A DNA stretch of 64,000 bases from Lophius americanus (Eukaryota > Chordata > Actinopteri > Lophiiformes > Lophiidae), in the NCBI GenBank assembly GCA_037951165.1, contig JBBDHG010000169.1, forward strand, positions 1,469,501 to 1,533,500, written 5' to 3'. The notes below the pieces were generated by a model. The model was not told where the DNA came from and did no database searches. It saw only the letters and a program-made list of their open reading frames with translations. The position numbers were made by a program, and so were the translations under genes. Below are positions 1 to 12,566 of this stretch, piece after piece. Positions within the stretch are counted from its first letter, which is position 1; the number at the start of each line of letters is the position of its first letter.

Positions 1-502
1 GCAACATAACTAAATCCTTAAAATGGCAGAGTCTTGCAGGAAAAAAGACGTCTTCAGGTCAAACTTTCCCAAGCACAAAAAGTAGAAGCTGTGATTTAAC
101 AAGTATAGCCTCGTGGATGTTTGGTTTTAACCTGGAGGTACTGTCTTCATGCCTCTGAAGTCGTTTTAGCTGAATTCCACCGAGACGGGTTCAGGGATTA
201 TTCTCCTCTCCTCTTTCTGCATGGGTTCATAGGAGAGTTTCATAACACCCCCCTTAAGAAGGACATCAACATGGCAACGCTTGGAGATTCATAACACACT
301 CAAGTTATATGGAGTTATAAGTATTTTTACTCAGAGGCATCTTGTTACGATTATTAAGATGCTTTTATTTTAGCAGAAACGGTCAAGCTTAATATTTAAT
401 GCCTTAGCGTCCTGCTTTTCAGAGTATTATAACTGTGCCCCTAGTGGTGCGTTTGGTTACTGCATTTTCAAATGGGATTTTTATTTAATTTCTTTTAACC
501 TC

Positions 503-562
503 TAAGGACCGAGGTCTTTGTATGGATTTAGAGAATGATCCATGAAACAGTTTTTGAGTTGT
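503..562 (-). mobile_element. Family A fragment (candidate Helitron)
   Basis: Carries only the anchor with gatccatgaaacagtttttg next to a ggtctttgtatgg segment, corresponding to the family's 5' third in reverse orientation. Too short to show ends. Confidence 0.5.
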
Positions 563-1166
563 GGAGTTGGAGAACCCAGGCCTAGGGGCTCCTCTCACTT
601 TTGTTATCAAAGGAGTCCTTTCAGTCGCCAAAGGGGGGTGCACCGTTGGTTTAAAGTCCTCGAGTAGAGAAACTGTTATTTCTCTCTGTCGGGATGTTTG
701 GGCTGTAAATATGAGGACATTTTCTTATTTGTGTTAAAGGTGTTGTCAAATATACGTTACTAAATCCCCGTGTGCTTCCACGGATGAAGATGCCACCAGA
801 TCAAACTCGGATGACTGAGATGTTTGTAGGGAGTCGAGATCTTTGTTCTTTTACTACATACTAATATTTTGCTACTATATTCAGTTTATATTTTGTTATT
901 AGTCATGAATAGGATCAAGCTACATGCTTGTCAGTTTGATTGACAGCTTTATTGATTCTGGTGTTGAGCTGACTTATATTGAATGTGGACCCATGTGACA
1001 GAAATAAAATAGAAACAGCCTTCAGAGCTTTTTGTCCTTCATCTCTTTAAGGACAAAAGTCCCCTGATAGTTGGACCCCCATAAAATGCCTTCTGGACCA
1101 TGAACCCCGACATCAATCATTTGGAAAATTGTCTTCTTAGTTTTACAAAGACAAATCTTCTGAATT

Positions 1167-1835
1167 CAGGATGATGATGATCCCACCAGTGATGATGATG
1201 ATGATCCCACCACTGATGATGATCATGATCCCTCCAGTGATGATGATGATCATCATCATCCCACCGGTGATGGTGATGTTAATGATGATGATAATGAGGA
1301 TGATTATTATGACCCCACCAGTGATGATGATGACGATTAATTCAGTGATGATGATGACGATCCCGCCATGGGATGACGATGGTGATCCCACTAGTGACGA
1401 TGACGATCCCACTAGTGACGATGACGATGATGATCCCACCAGTGATGATGATGATGACGATCCCTCCATGGGATGATAATGATCCCACTAGTGATGATGA
1501 CGATGATGATCCCACCAGTAGATGATGATGATGACCCCTCCAGTGATGATGATGACGATCCCTCCATGGGATGATGATGATCTCACTAGTGATGTTGATG
1601 ATTATGACCCCACCAGTAGATGATGATGACGACCCCTCCAGTGATGATGATGACGATCCCTCCAGTGATGATGATGAGGATCCCTCTATGGGATGATGAT
1701 GATCTCACTAGTGATGTTGATGATTATGACCCCACCAGTGATGATGATGACGATCCCTCCATGGAATGATAATGATCCCACTAGTGATGATAATGATGAT
1801 GATCCCAACAATAGATGACGATGATGATGATTGCA
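1167..1835. repeat. GAT-rich tandem array (minisatellite of GATCCCACCAGT + (GATGAT)n units)
   Basis: About 670 bases of imperfect units built from GATCCCACCAGTGATGATG and variants such as CCCTCCATGGGATGATG. Unit length varies with the number of GAT triplets. It is partly open on both strands, giving poly-Asp/Pro/Ser or poly-Met/Ile strings, which is a result of triplet repetition and not a gene. Confidence 0.9.
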
Positions 1836-2539
1836 CCAGGGAAGATTCCTTTGTGAGTAAGCCTTATAACGAATAAATAAACCAACACCAGCAGAAACAA
1901 CCTGACCCGGTCATCCAACCATCACCATTTGGCAAAGTCGTTCAGCTCCTTATGTTTGACTGTTTCTTTCCCAATATGTCAACTAGTGATGAGTAACTTT
2001 TTTAATTACCTTATGTTAAGTGCAAAGCGGCGTATGACCCGGCCTGGAATATTAGATGCGTGTTTCTGGAGGCCACTTACTTTATCATGTTCTCATTAGA
2101 TTTTGTATAACATTCTGTTAAAAGTCACACCTTTCACATTTATGAAATATTCAGAGTAGAGTAATTACTGTTCTGCTGCAACGTCGCTTACTGTTGTTCG
2201 GCGCCGCGCGCCCGAACCTGCTGTTGGAATCCCGAAAAATATCCCAAAACCTTAAAGACAAATGTGTTCGTCAGTCTTTTGGGTTGAGCTGAAGGAAACT
2301 GTGTGAGGTTATTCCTGAATGGAATAGACTGAATACCTGAATCATCAGCAGGTGCAGAATAATCCTTATTAAATTGGCATCGTAAAAAAAACACAACGGC
2401 TTGGTTAGACTTCAACAACTCGCCCCTTAGAATCGGGGGAGAGTTTCTGTTGAAGGAGTTGAAGTGTCTTGGTTGCTCACCTGTGGTCATGAGTAACAGA
2501 ACGAATGAGGTCAAGGCATCCAGCGGCTAAAATGAGCTT

Positions 2540-2760
2540 CCCTCGTAGGGGGGGGCCGGGCTCCACCTCAGAGATAAAGTACGGACATCAGACAGAGTCA
2601 AGTCTCTGCTCCGTCGCTTCAAATGGAGCAAAGTGAGGTGGTTTAGATCAGACGCCTCCCTTTGGAGGTTTTTCAGGCACATCCAACTGGGAGGAGACCC
2701 CTGGGGTGGACCCAGAACTCACTGGAGGGGCTATATAGACCACGCAGGATGAGTTGGACA
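2540..2760 (+). pseudogene. L2/Rex1-like LINE ORF2 C-terminal remnant
   Basis: Translated in pieces it gives SLLRRFKWSKVRWFR, then WRFFRHIQLGGDPWGGPRT and HWRGYIDHA. This matches the well-known end of fish L2/Rex1-type ORF2 (LRWFGH, FRxxxPxGRRPRGRPRTRW, DYI). It has frameshifts and is not functional. Confidence 0.7.
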
Positions 2761-3853
2761 ATGTTACCAACCCTGCTTGTGGCAATAATGGCTTGAAAGC
2801 AATTTGCCTAAATATCACCTGTGTCATAATAAATATATATTCTAGGCATCGTGTTGTTTGTTTTAAAATTCGACTTCTCTTCGTAAAGCCGTCTGCGCGT
2901 CTTCATTACTTGGGGATTGCTGGGCACAAGTAAAGACCACCCCCTCCTCGCACGGTGAAACCTTTGACACGTTTTCTCTCCTGCGCTCCTTAGACGCAGC
3001 CAACAGACCGACAAGATGTGAAGCTGAGAATTGTATGAATTTTAACGAGCTCCAATGCTGGAAATTCATGTCAATTTACTTTCAAGGTGTTTTTGAATAT
3101 TTCACCGTTGTCAGGCGTATCTTGTTTGTTTGGTTTCATTTACAGGAGGGGGACGCGGCGGAGAACCACTAGGTCGTGTTGTAATACATTTATATAGTAA
3201 TTGCTTGATTTATTATCGTACAGTGTTCTTATTTAGCAGCCAGGACATGATTTAATTCCCCTTTCTGTGAACTGAGCCTTGTGATCCTTGTTAGTTTAAC
3301 AGTTTTCAAATCTGTGATGAGGTAATAGAGAAATGGGAAAAGGTCCGGCCCGCCATTTTTGAGTGGTCACACAGACGTGAGCCCCTATAATTTATGTGCT
3401 GAGGAGAAAAAACAAACTTTTCACTGCTTTTGTCTTACTTGTCCTTGTCTGAATAATGGAATGTCCTGTGATCGACTCAATCTTAGAACATCCATCATTA
3501 GTGTTGATTCAGACAAGCTGATATTTGTATCTTCTACTAGGAGGTCATAGCGCCATAAATTCTTGTTGTTTCTTCGTCAGAAAACTGGTATCAGGACAAG
3601 TTTGACCTCCACCATCTTTTCATGTCACGTCATGTGATGCTGATGAGTAGGAGGAGTCAATCACGGCTACGGAAGCGGAGATGAGGAAAGTGGAAAAAGG
3701 GATTGTTGAACTCTTCCTGGATGTTCTTCAAAGAGAACCTGAGGGATATCATCTTTATTGATCACTCTCCTCCATGTTTGTGTTCACCCTGACATCCTAC
3801 GGGTCAACTTCAGAACAGATTCTACCCAGCTAATAATCGGGTTTCTAGTTATA

Positions 3854-4302
3854 TCCCCGAAAAGTGGGGGTGGTTCTGTATTTCTGACACTAGGGGGAGC
3901 TTTAGTCCGATTTGATCCGATTTAGTCCAAGCCTGGTGCATTTGATTCAACTGGAGGAGATCTATCTTGTTGACATTGTTATCTACTCTAACAGTTCACA
4001 TCTTACTCACTAGAGAGAGTGTTTTATGAAAAGCACAGTATTTTGGATATAACTTCCTATCCGTTGGTCTAAGTCAGTCCTAATTTGGCGCATATGAATC
4101 GACTCAAGGAGATCGACCTTGTAAATATTTATTTGATTCTTGTAGTTCATACTTTACCCACTAAGAGGGAGCTATTTTTTTTATGAAAAACACTGTTTTA
4201 TGGATATTAAGCAAAAAATGCTTTTATTGTTTGTCCAACGAAGGGGATTGGGGACTTTACATGGATATACCCTTGCTGTCGGGGAGAGCGGCATAGGTCT
4301 AG
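3854..4302 (+). mobile_element. Family A copy with both ends (candidate non-autonomous Helitron)
   Basis: Starts TCCCCGAAAAGT after an A and ends in a decayed hairpin followed by GGTCTAG|T. Contains two internal units of about 150-180 bases, each with an anchor like catatgaatcgactcaagg and a segment like tactcactagagggagc. The 5' third (the part with gaagaactgg) is deleted. Confidence 0.75.
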
Positions 4303-5589
4303 TTTTTGCAGTTTTTTAAAGCCCCTTGTAGTGGATAAAGGTGGTAATTTACAGCCAAAATCCCTCTCTCGGTTAAAAAAATATCAAATCACTGGCCAAT
4401 TTCGAATATTTTGAGTTGAAATCCAACTGCGCCAAATAGCGAGTCGTCCTGGTCCTTTCCCACAAAAAGCTGTGTCGAATAAACGGAACCTAGTGGTATT
4501 TTTTTATCAAATTTGAGTAGTAAACAGTTTCTGAGGATCGTCATTGTCCTGCATGTTTTTACTGCAACATATAGATGCTAAAGCCTTTTATCTCAAATTA
4601 AATGAAGCCAAAATAGAAATATTGGAATATTGACACTGAAAATGAACCATTTTACGTCTTACCTGTCCATAAAAACCGAGGTTATGCAAGTTGATTTGGG
4701 GAATGCGCTTGAAGCGAGGTTAACCTTAAAATGACCATTTGGTCAAACGGGTTTTTAGATATGTGTTAAAAGGTGAATTCCAGTTACAAAATCTCAGGTC
4801 GAAGTTCAAGTGTGCATGAGGGATTGGAAGCTGACGTCTTTGGGGATCGCATGTTGAAAGACACGATGGTTGTATTCCAGGAAGCTGCCAATGACACTCA
4901 GCTGATCCACAGTGTAAACAACTCCTGGCTGCAAAGAGAGCAAAAGGTGTCATGTATTTTTAATGATCCACACATTGGTGTCAGAAAGCATGCCGGGAGA
5001 GAGCCGGGAAGCTGTTTGCTCATTTTTACAGTTTCACCTGCTAATCTTACATCTCCGCCTTCCTTACCTCCTACCCATGCTTCAGAGAGGATTGACATTA
5101 TTTTCTTTCTTTTTTGGATTAAATTTTCATTCCCATCTGTGCCGAGGCGATAAGGGGAAGAAAAAAAAAGCATATAGTATGTAAAATATTTATCCTTTTA
5201 TTTTTCCTTCTAGCTGTTCTCTAGCAGGATTTGGCTGGTGAGGCATATAGTTTTTTTTTTTATAACAATAACAACCTAAGTCGAGCCGGATTTCCTTAAC
5301 AGTATCTTCTAAGAAAACATATTCAAGAGGATCATTCCAATTAGCCATCAAACGTTTCACTTTCTCGTCGAAAAGATTTGGTTTCAAGGATATGAAATCA
5401 GCGAAAAATAAGTACTAAAAATCGAAAAGTTGATGTTTTCTGGCACTAATTCCACAAAGAATCATATTTCTTATTTTCATTCTATAGATTTCAGGCGGTG
5501 CACTTGACTCCATCCTTTCTGAAGGACTGAGCCTTCCTCACCTGGAACCACTTCACCTGTTTTTCTCTCAAATGTAAATTCTGTCCTGT

Positions 5590-5795
5590 ATAGTTGAATT
5601 CCAATCAGAGAAGGGAGAGAATGAATGAAAGAGATGAATGATTTATGACGACAGCAGATGTGTGATAATGGGTGTATTAGAAAGTCTTTGTCGCTCAGAG
5701 ACTTTCGGCGAGATTGTGATGGAAGGGTCTCTAGCCGGAGCAGCAGCACGGAATATAGAACTTGTGGATAGATCTCCATTCATCGTAGTCCTGTG
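5590..5795 (+). repeat. Family B copy, internally deleted
   Basis: Shares ttagaaagtctttg, a ggaagggtctc block and gagcagcagcac with the copies at 13.6 and 28.2 kb, then jumps directly to the shared end ggatagatctcc. The central part of about 300 bases is missing. Confidence 0.6.
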
Positions 5796-7069
5796 TCAAA
5801 GGTCGTTGTCAGTTTTTAATGTTGTTTAGTCCTTATTATTCTGTTTTTATTATCATTTTTTACTCTACTAAATGTCCGGTATTTTAATCTTAGTCAGATT
5901 AACCTGATCATAAAGACAAAGTTGAGTGAGTCCACCAGAGCTTCCTCTGGTTTCACCCTGACCCGGAATACTTCATCATGATTTTCGGTTCTTTCAAAAG
6001 AAGATCCACCCCCGGATGGAGTAAGATGGGTCATGGGGTGGAGCCAACCCCACCTCAGCAATACAGCTCAATACATACTAGCATGTGGATTTTGGCGCCA
6101 GTTTACATTCAATCCCGTCAGCATCGTCTCATCATCATCATCATCATCTTGTCTCAGTAATGGCAAAACAAGTTTCGTCTCATTGCTGTTTTAAACTGCA
6201 ACCTTTTGTGATTTAGCGCCGCTTAAAGCTATTGTGCTGTGATACCAATATAATAAACACATAACTGAGTGATGAGAGGAACATGTGGTGAGCTAGAATC
6301 TCAGATGTCCGTTTGTAGCTGTCTAGTTAGACCATCTGTCTCTTCATATGTTTAGACGACATCTCGCAAGGAATGTTTTTTTTCTCTTCTTTCTCAGGTG
6401 CTAATTATTTCAAGCGGCTCATCACAACAATTTTAGAATGTGGGATATTGACATTCTAAATAAAGACACTGACGTTGGGTAGGCAATGCATTCTGCTCTG
6501 CTGAATGTAATATTTGTTTCTTTTTTATGGATTTCTAACACATTTTCTTCACCAAAAGTGGATAAAAATGAATAAAAAATCTTTAGTTTCTTTGTTGCTG
6601 ACTCCTTTTGAAACAGTGCTAGCTCCTCGCTGGTTACCTCTCCTTTTAATTCATTCCATGAATTGGAAGTCAGCCATCTCAAGGACGTTCAACATTATTC
6701 GGCGGCAGTTTTGGCAATGCTCCTGAAATCTCACTCACGGAAGCAGACTGAGCTGAGATTGCCGCAGAGATTTTTAATCAACTTTCTAGGATTGACAAAG
6801 TAAGTATTCAGAAACTAACCGCACACAAAGTTGGTGTCAAGTGGATTTGAACCCGCAAAACATCTTCACCGTTAACAAGAGTGTAACTCACTGCCATGAA
6901 CAAATGTTAATATTAAAAAAAAATCCAAAATGCCGATGAATTGCCATTTGTAATCGTATTATACAGCAACAGAACTTGAATGTAAGGTTCAATTATATCC
7001 TTCAGCCCATAATTCAAGGTAGAACTACTTATATGGTAAGCAATCACTTACCTGACCCCTTCGCTCTGC

Positions 7070-7225
7070 CACAGTGTCCTTGGAAAAGATAATTAACCCT
7101 AAATCCTCTTAATGGCGTAGCTCTCTGTGAGTGAGTGAGGGAGGGTGAATGATTACCAAACTCGATGAGCGGGGGACACCTGACACCCACCTCTCACCAG
7201 TGTGATAGTGGTGGGCTTTGAATGT
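7070..7225 (+). mobile_element. SINE body fragment (weak)
   Basis: cagtgtccttggaaaagata, atggcgtagctctctgtgag and agggtgaatgatta fit the same fish SINE body. Diverged. Confidence 0.4.
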
Positions 7226-7494
7226 CGGGCAGATTACAAAAATTTAACCATTTCAGGATTTACTCTCTTCCAAAAATGATTACTTGTGATGAGATCTCTG
7301 GGAACTTTTAAAACAAACTAACCTTTCGGCGTCGGAATTTATATGTCGAGATTGTAACAGAGGGCAATTTGAAAAATATCTTCTTCGGCAACAGTAAGGG
7401 CTTTGTGTACAATGTACTGCATGTCTATGTGGACTGTGTACATTACACAATATTAATAATTACTAATCCAACAGGTATCTGCATTTCCCTTCTA

Positions 7495-7885
7495 AAGCAG
7501 GGGTACATCCCCCAAAAACTGAAGATATGTCCCAAAAAAAGGATTTTTCACTAGAAGACTCCACCTATGAGCAAAATATGAGCAAGTAGATTCAAATACG
7601 ATAGTTAGTAAATAAATATATAGCTGTGTGTCACATGCACCAAATGTGGACTAAATGGGATGAAGGTTTGAAAGATTATGGCCTGGAAACGCTCCCCTAA
7701 GTGCCGGAATAAGAAAACCATCTTTCTCAAAATGAATCCAGTTCTTCCTCACATTAAGGTCTAGGTTTGTTTAAAATCTGAATATGATCAATTAAACGAT
7801 TTTTTTAGTTATGGCGTTAACGTGAAAGATTCGATGACGATTCTGATTTTTTTTTTTGTAATATTTTGTGGCATTTTCACAAAAT
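7495..7885 (-). mobile_element. Family A copy, diverged
   Basis: In reverse orientation shows the family anchors caccaaatgtggactaaat, ccagttcttcctcacatta and a tatggcgttaacgtg block. Ends near a ttttcacaaaat that may be the decayed 5' end. No hairpin end is visible. Confidence 0.65.
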
Positions 7886-8150
7886 ACCCCACGCGGGGTA
7901 AAATAAAGGTGTTACGTTTATTTTAACGTTGCACGGTGGGAAGAGTTCAAACTGCGGTGAGTGTTATTTATAACTGTGGACATTTGCCAGTATAGAATCT
8001 ATGTGCATGGGCGGAGAAATTAATTTGCTGCTGCCGTATGAAAAGAAAAGCCTATTTTGATTCCGCCTTGTCATCGTAAATTGATCCTACAGCAGCTCAC
8101 AGACACTGAAATCCATTACTCTTAGATTCCTTTACTCCAGTGTGTTGATC

Positions 8151-8178
8151 ACACACACCCACACACACACACACACAC
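8151..8178. repeat. (AC)n microsatellite
   Basis: AC dinucleotides, with one interruption at 8159. Confidence 0.9.
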
Positions 8179-8766
8179 GGGTGTTTTCCGTCTTCTCTCC
8201 ACATCACCGAACCACAAATACCCCAAGGATGCCACTGACGATCGTGCCGCCACTGAAGTGTAAGTGAGTGATGCTCCAACAAAACACGCTCTAACAGCCT
8301 AAATGGAGCTGAGAGTCTTTTTAGCTGCAAAGTGTGGAGCTCCCCTTTACATCGTCACAATTCTAAACCCTTACATTGGAAAAATAGGAAAGGGAAAGTT
8401 CAGTAATCCCACATGATAAAGTGGAATTTTGCTCAGTTTATTGAGAGTATACGTTCCATTCAGTGGTGTGATTTCCCCGCCTGTGCTGCTGATGTCTCAG
8501 TGGGATCGAGCGATTGGGATACTCTGTTTGTGTCATTGTCACCGTCACTTCTGAATATCACCAGAAAAGTGGTGAGGGTAGATCCACAAAAGAAACCCGA
8601 TGCTCCAGAGCGGCTTTTGTTACCAGGATTATTGAAAGATTGTTCGAGCAGATTGATATTCCATGGTCATGTCCTGCGACAGAGTCTTACCGTGCGTCGA
8701 AACTCCATCCTTTTATAATGGGATGGAGAATTGCAATTACAATTCTATTATGGGATATGCACACTG

Positions 8767-9245
8767 ATGAGCCTTAACATTAAAACCACCCGCCTTATAT
8801 TGTGTAGGTCCCCCCATTTGCATGATACACTGTGTGTGCTGACACCTTTCTATCAGAACTAGCATGTTCTTCTTCTTCATCAGATCGGTGCTACAGCATC
8901 TCTGTAGGTTTGGACAACATAGGCCAACATTTATTAGTGCCCTTTATACTGTCACCTGTTCACACGTTTGTCTTCCTGAGACCACTTTGCTAGGTACTAT
9001 CCATTGCGGACCAGGAAGGCCCAACAACACCTGCAGTTCTTGCCTCAGTCATCTTACACATCAAAATTTGGTTTTGTCAAAATAACTCGTATCCGTATCT
9101 TTGTCTATGCTTGCTGCACATCAACTTCAGGATCAAATGATCACTTGCTGCCAAATAGATTCCACCCAGTGACGGGTGCCATGGCAACGAGACAATCAAC
9201 GCTACTCAAACTTCACCTGTTAGTGGTTGTAATGTTATGGCTCAT
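8767..9245. mobile_element. Tc1-like relic, internally deleted, with terminal inverted repeats
   Basis: Left arm atgagccttaacattaaaa and right arm tgtaatgttatggctcat are inverted copies with few mismatches. Next to the left arm is cttatattgtgtaggtcc, the known inner end of fish Tc1-type elements. The interior is scrambled and codes for nothing. Confidence 0.75.
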
Positions 9246-10185
9246 ACTGTGCATTTAAGTCATTTAAAAATCCACAACAATCTATTTCTGTTCATAAAAA
9301 TAGCCCAGGGCCCATCCAGTGTCTTATGGTGATGTTTCAGATTTAAAGGAACATTTTACTTATTTTTTTTACCCAGGTTAGAATATATTTACCGTCAGAA
9401 AAGATACCAACCGGAAACAGGGCAACAACAAACAGCTCTTGACACTATTCAAGCCTAGTCCTTGAATTTGTGGTTTGGTAAGCGACAGTCTAATCCACAA
9501 TAGGCTGAGATAGAGTCTGAAGACGAGCACGGTCAAAAGCCAGGTAGACATGACTGGCACAAAAGAAAATGTTAGACGAGGCTCAGGTGAAGAGAATCAG
9601 GGTGAAGTGCCAATCACGAGGACATTGGAATGTTGGTAATAAGCCCAAATAAACAACTTTGGATTCCCAGGCCATTTCCTTTTTATTCTCCCGGTGACAT
9701 ATTCCACATCACCTTATTCTACTGCAAGATTTCTTTGCAAGGTTGTACGTCTTTGTTCTACATCTCAGACGGTCTCTGGTTCAATCCAAACCCCCTGAAG
9801 CTCACATGTTGAACGGTCATTGGGTTCTATTCTGTTTGAGAACTATCTGAATATTACCTGACCACCCCGTATCCTGTGACAAATGCAGACAAATGCAGAG
9901 AGGTCACCTCTGCTGGGTTTTCAGCAGAATGTCACTCCGTCATTGCTCTGGTCTGCAGAACTCGTATTTCCCATTTTAGTTTGTAATGACAGGTGACCAT
10001 CACATATAACTGAGTTTGCAGCCCACATGCATCATACGGTTTTATTGTCTTGCAGTGATAGCCATTGTAGATGGCGCCCAGCAACTCCATCATAGTTGAA
10101 AAAGCCTCGTCTGCATCAAAGCTGATGGAATGTGGCTGCTGTTATTTATTTTTTTTAGCAAATCTTACATCAATCTTTTCCTGCA

Positions 10186-10702
10186 TCCCCGAAAAGTCAG
10201 TGTAATTATGGAGTTGTCATCAGCGGCGGCACACGGAGACGTGTTAACTAACTCTCTAACTCAAAAACTATTTCATGGATCAATTTCTAGCTTTCCCTGC
10301 AAAGGATTTGGGGCAATAATTTCTCAACCGTTGGTCCAATTTTGTCCAAATTTTGTCCAAATTGGATCAACCCACTCTTTCTTATTACTATTTATTGGTG
10401 CTGGACGAGGTCTTTTTGGAAAGCAACTAGAGACAACATTTGTTGTGAATTGGGGCCATATATAATAAAACTAGATTTGGGTTGAATATGAATAAATTCA
10501 AGGAGATCCATCTTGTTTAGCACATATTATCCTTTAATTCTTCATATTTTGCTCATCAAGTGGGGCTTTTTCCCCAAAACACCGTTTTTTTCAGACATAA
10601 CACAATTAATTTGAGGAGCGTGAAATTGTTTGTACGACGAAGGGGATTTGGGAGCTTTTCGGGGATATACCGTTGCTGTCGGGGACAACAGCGTAGGTCT
10701 AG
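10186..10702 (+). mobile_element. Family A copy, best-preserved ends
   Basis: Begins A|TCCCCGAAAAGTC (10186-10198). Has the inverted subterminal CTTTTCGGGGA at 10655-10665, then hairpin arms GCTGTC/AACAGC (10675-10692), then GTAGGTCTAG|T ending at 10702. The middle has the Helitron-like family anchors but only one internal unit. This is the reference copy for the family's boundaries. Confidence 0.8.
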
Positions 10703-10806
10703 TTTTGTCATCGGAGGTGATTGTTGAATTTTGGACAGACTTTCTACTGGGGGCTTTTCTTCTCAAATGATAATCATGATGGTGGTGGATATTATAAATT
10801 AAATGT

Positions 10807-10826
10807 ATTATTATTATTATTATTAT
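10807..10826. repeat. (ATT)n microsatellite
   Basis: About seven ATT units directly after attataaattaaatgt, a flank that recurs at 57.84 kb. Confidence 0.9.
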
Positions 10827-11532
10827 AGGTGTCTCAACATCTGACTTTTTGATATCTGTAGCGTGTTTCCGTTGGTTGATTGTGTATGAATGGATGAACG
10901 CTGGCTTGTGCTATAAGGTTTAGTGCCGTCCATTGAACTTTTAGTTTCATATTTTCGCGTCTCACCTTCACAAGCACAGTTTGGAAATGGGATTAAGCGA
11001 CTCCCTGTATGACGAAGGAGCCGGCTTGTTTACAGGTCTGGTGCGACACGGTGTGTTCTGGTTGTTGTAGGTTTAATTTGAGTTGAAGGGACTACAACGG
11101 CCATTTTTTTCCCCCTTCCATTTCTTTCATTGAGAACTAACAGGGAGCCTGTCCTGCAGCTGTGAAAGCTTTGTAGAATTTAGAGTCTGCAGCCTGCAAC
11201 ACAACACCAGCTGCTATGACTGATTAGCTCGGTGGTTGAAGGGTTGTTAATCAGTGTGATGACTTTCCACCAGACAGACAGGGAAAGAAATCACTCAGAT
11301 AGTTACAGCGACATATATACTGTAGTCCCAACGGAGTGAACGGAAATGCAAAGAGAATGTGGTGTTTGATTTATTTGCTGGTTTGATTGCAAAAATTAAT
11401 TCAAAGAGGGATATCTGGATATAAGTTTGAGGCACTTCTTGATTCTAAGAGTACTTCAGTTCATCGTAAAATTACCTTTGAGCCACTTTTTCAAGACAGT
11501 ATTTCTGACGCTCTTCTTCATTCTCTTCTCAG

Positions 11533-11762
11533 GTGTGCACAGGGGGACGTCACACACACAGCATGGCTAAACCGCTCAAGTATACTGTATACCGGAGAAG
11601 ATAAATGGTCCGTGGATCCCAGGGTGAGTCTGGTGACCCTTAATCAAGAGGAGTTTACCATCAAGATTGAAGACGTGGACATGACAGATGAAGGCCAGTA
11701 TGTGTGCGCCGTCCAGACAAGCAGTCGACCGAGAACCACCTCAGTGCACCTCCTCGTCCAAG
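11533..11762 (+). CDS. ntm: IgLON exon encoding most of Ig domain 1
   Basis: This 230-base exon follows a pyrimidine-rich acceptor (ttctcttctcag) and ends CAAG|gtaaca. Its first base completes an Arg codon (AG|G), so the exon starts at the classic IgLON boundary just before the first Ig cysteine. The frame reads C-A-Q-G-D-V-T-H-T-A-W-L-N-R-S, then ILYTGEDKWSVDPRV, TLNQEEFTIKIEDVDMTDEGQYVCAVQ in pieces, and ends TTSVHLLVQ. The AWLNRS and DKWSxDPRV blocks, the DEGxYxC beta-strand F motif and the closing LxVQ are IgLON hallmarks. NRS is a potential N-glycosylation site. The tip before AW is one residue shorter than I recall for mammalian NTM. The open frame runs upstream into the intron because the upstream stretch happens to be open; the splice site marks the real edge. 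Confidence 0.95.
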
Positions 11763-12464
11763 GTAACACCCACAGAGCCACCACCACCCCTATTACCACT
11801 GTCGAAGTTACTACCACCGCACACATCCGCTAAATAAAACCATTAATGCCATTTATGAGAATTTATTTGTGTGAAAATATCTTCTTTTTTCCCAACTTAA
11901 TTGTACTATAAACTTTAAAGTCTTCATTATCTTATTACTGTTGAGTACTGATTCACGTAAATCAACCTTTTAAAAGTTTGTCACCTGAGAGCACATCTGA
12001 CATATTATATACTACATAATAGTTAATACAATAATGATGATGATTAAAAATAGTAATAAATGATTATTTTTTATGGCTACCTTTAAATGGAATTCAAGTA
12101 TCCCTGGTAAAACATGCAGTAAATGTGAAACACACAATACAAACAGAACACTGTTCGCCAGTGTGGATGCAAGGGTCCCTCTAGGCTAATGTTAGCATGA
12201 AAGCTAGCACTGCAATCGCTCATTGAGAGCTGAACCATCCATGAATCACTAGACTTTAATTGAGGTTGTGTCAACTTCATCATTCATTTAATTGGTGGGA
12301 TAAGTTGGCGTTGGAGGTGACCAGATCTTTTGAGCTTTCCGACATTCAGACTCACTCTCACACTCTGGGCCCTCCAACTTTCCCCAAGGGGGCCAAACTC
12401 TTACATAATACGTGGATCGGAGAGACTTTGAGCGTGAATGGTTGTCAGAGTCTACACAGGTCGA

Positions 12465-12566
12465 CTCCTCCAGGGTGTACCGTGGATCTTGCCCTGGATA
12501 GCCTGCATTGCCCCCTCTGGCCTCTCTGAACAGGATACGCACTGGTGGATGATGAATGAATGAATG
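12465..12566 (+). mobile_element. SINE/LINE tail fragment with ATGA repeat end
   Basis: ctccagggtgtaccgtgg, gcctgcattgccccc and the end gatgatgaatgaatgaatg match the common 3' tail of fish SINEs (cctgtccagggtgtacc ... (ATGA)n). Confidence 0.6.

Larger units (their letters stand above)
1..11532. other. Upstream region or intron 1; no exon recognised
   Basis: No exon with a signal peptide or with the start of Ig1 (a motif like VRQGESATL ending in phase 2) could be found on the + strand. The stretch holds the GAT-rich array, a LINE remnant, copies of families A and B, a SINE-like piece and a Tc1 relic, each listed separately. The rest is plain AT-rich sequence in which I see nothing specific. 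Confidence 0.6.

Noticed and set aside
1143..1476. Open frames on both strands with Met/Ile/Pro and Ser/Gly-rich strings
   Set aside because: They are translations of the GAT-rich tandem array.
11387..11532. N-terminal extension of the open frame ahead of the Ig1 exon
   Set aside because: A clear splice acceptor at 11531-11532 in the correct phase precedes the conserved cysteine; the upstream residues do not resemble IgLON.
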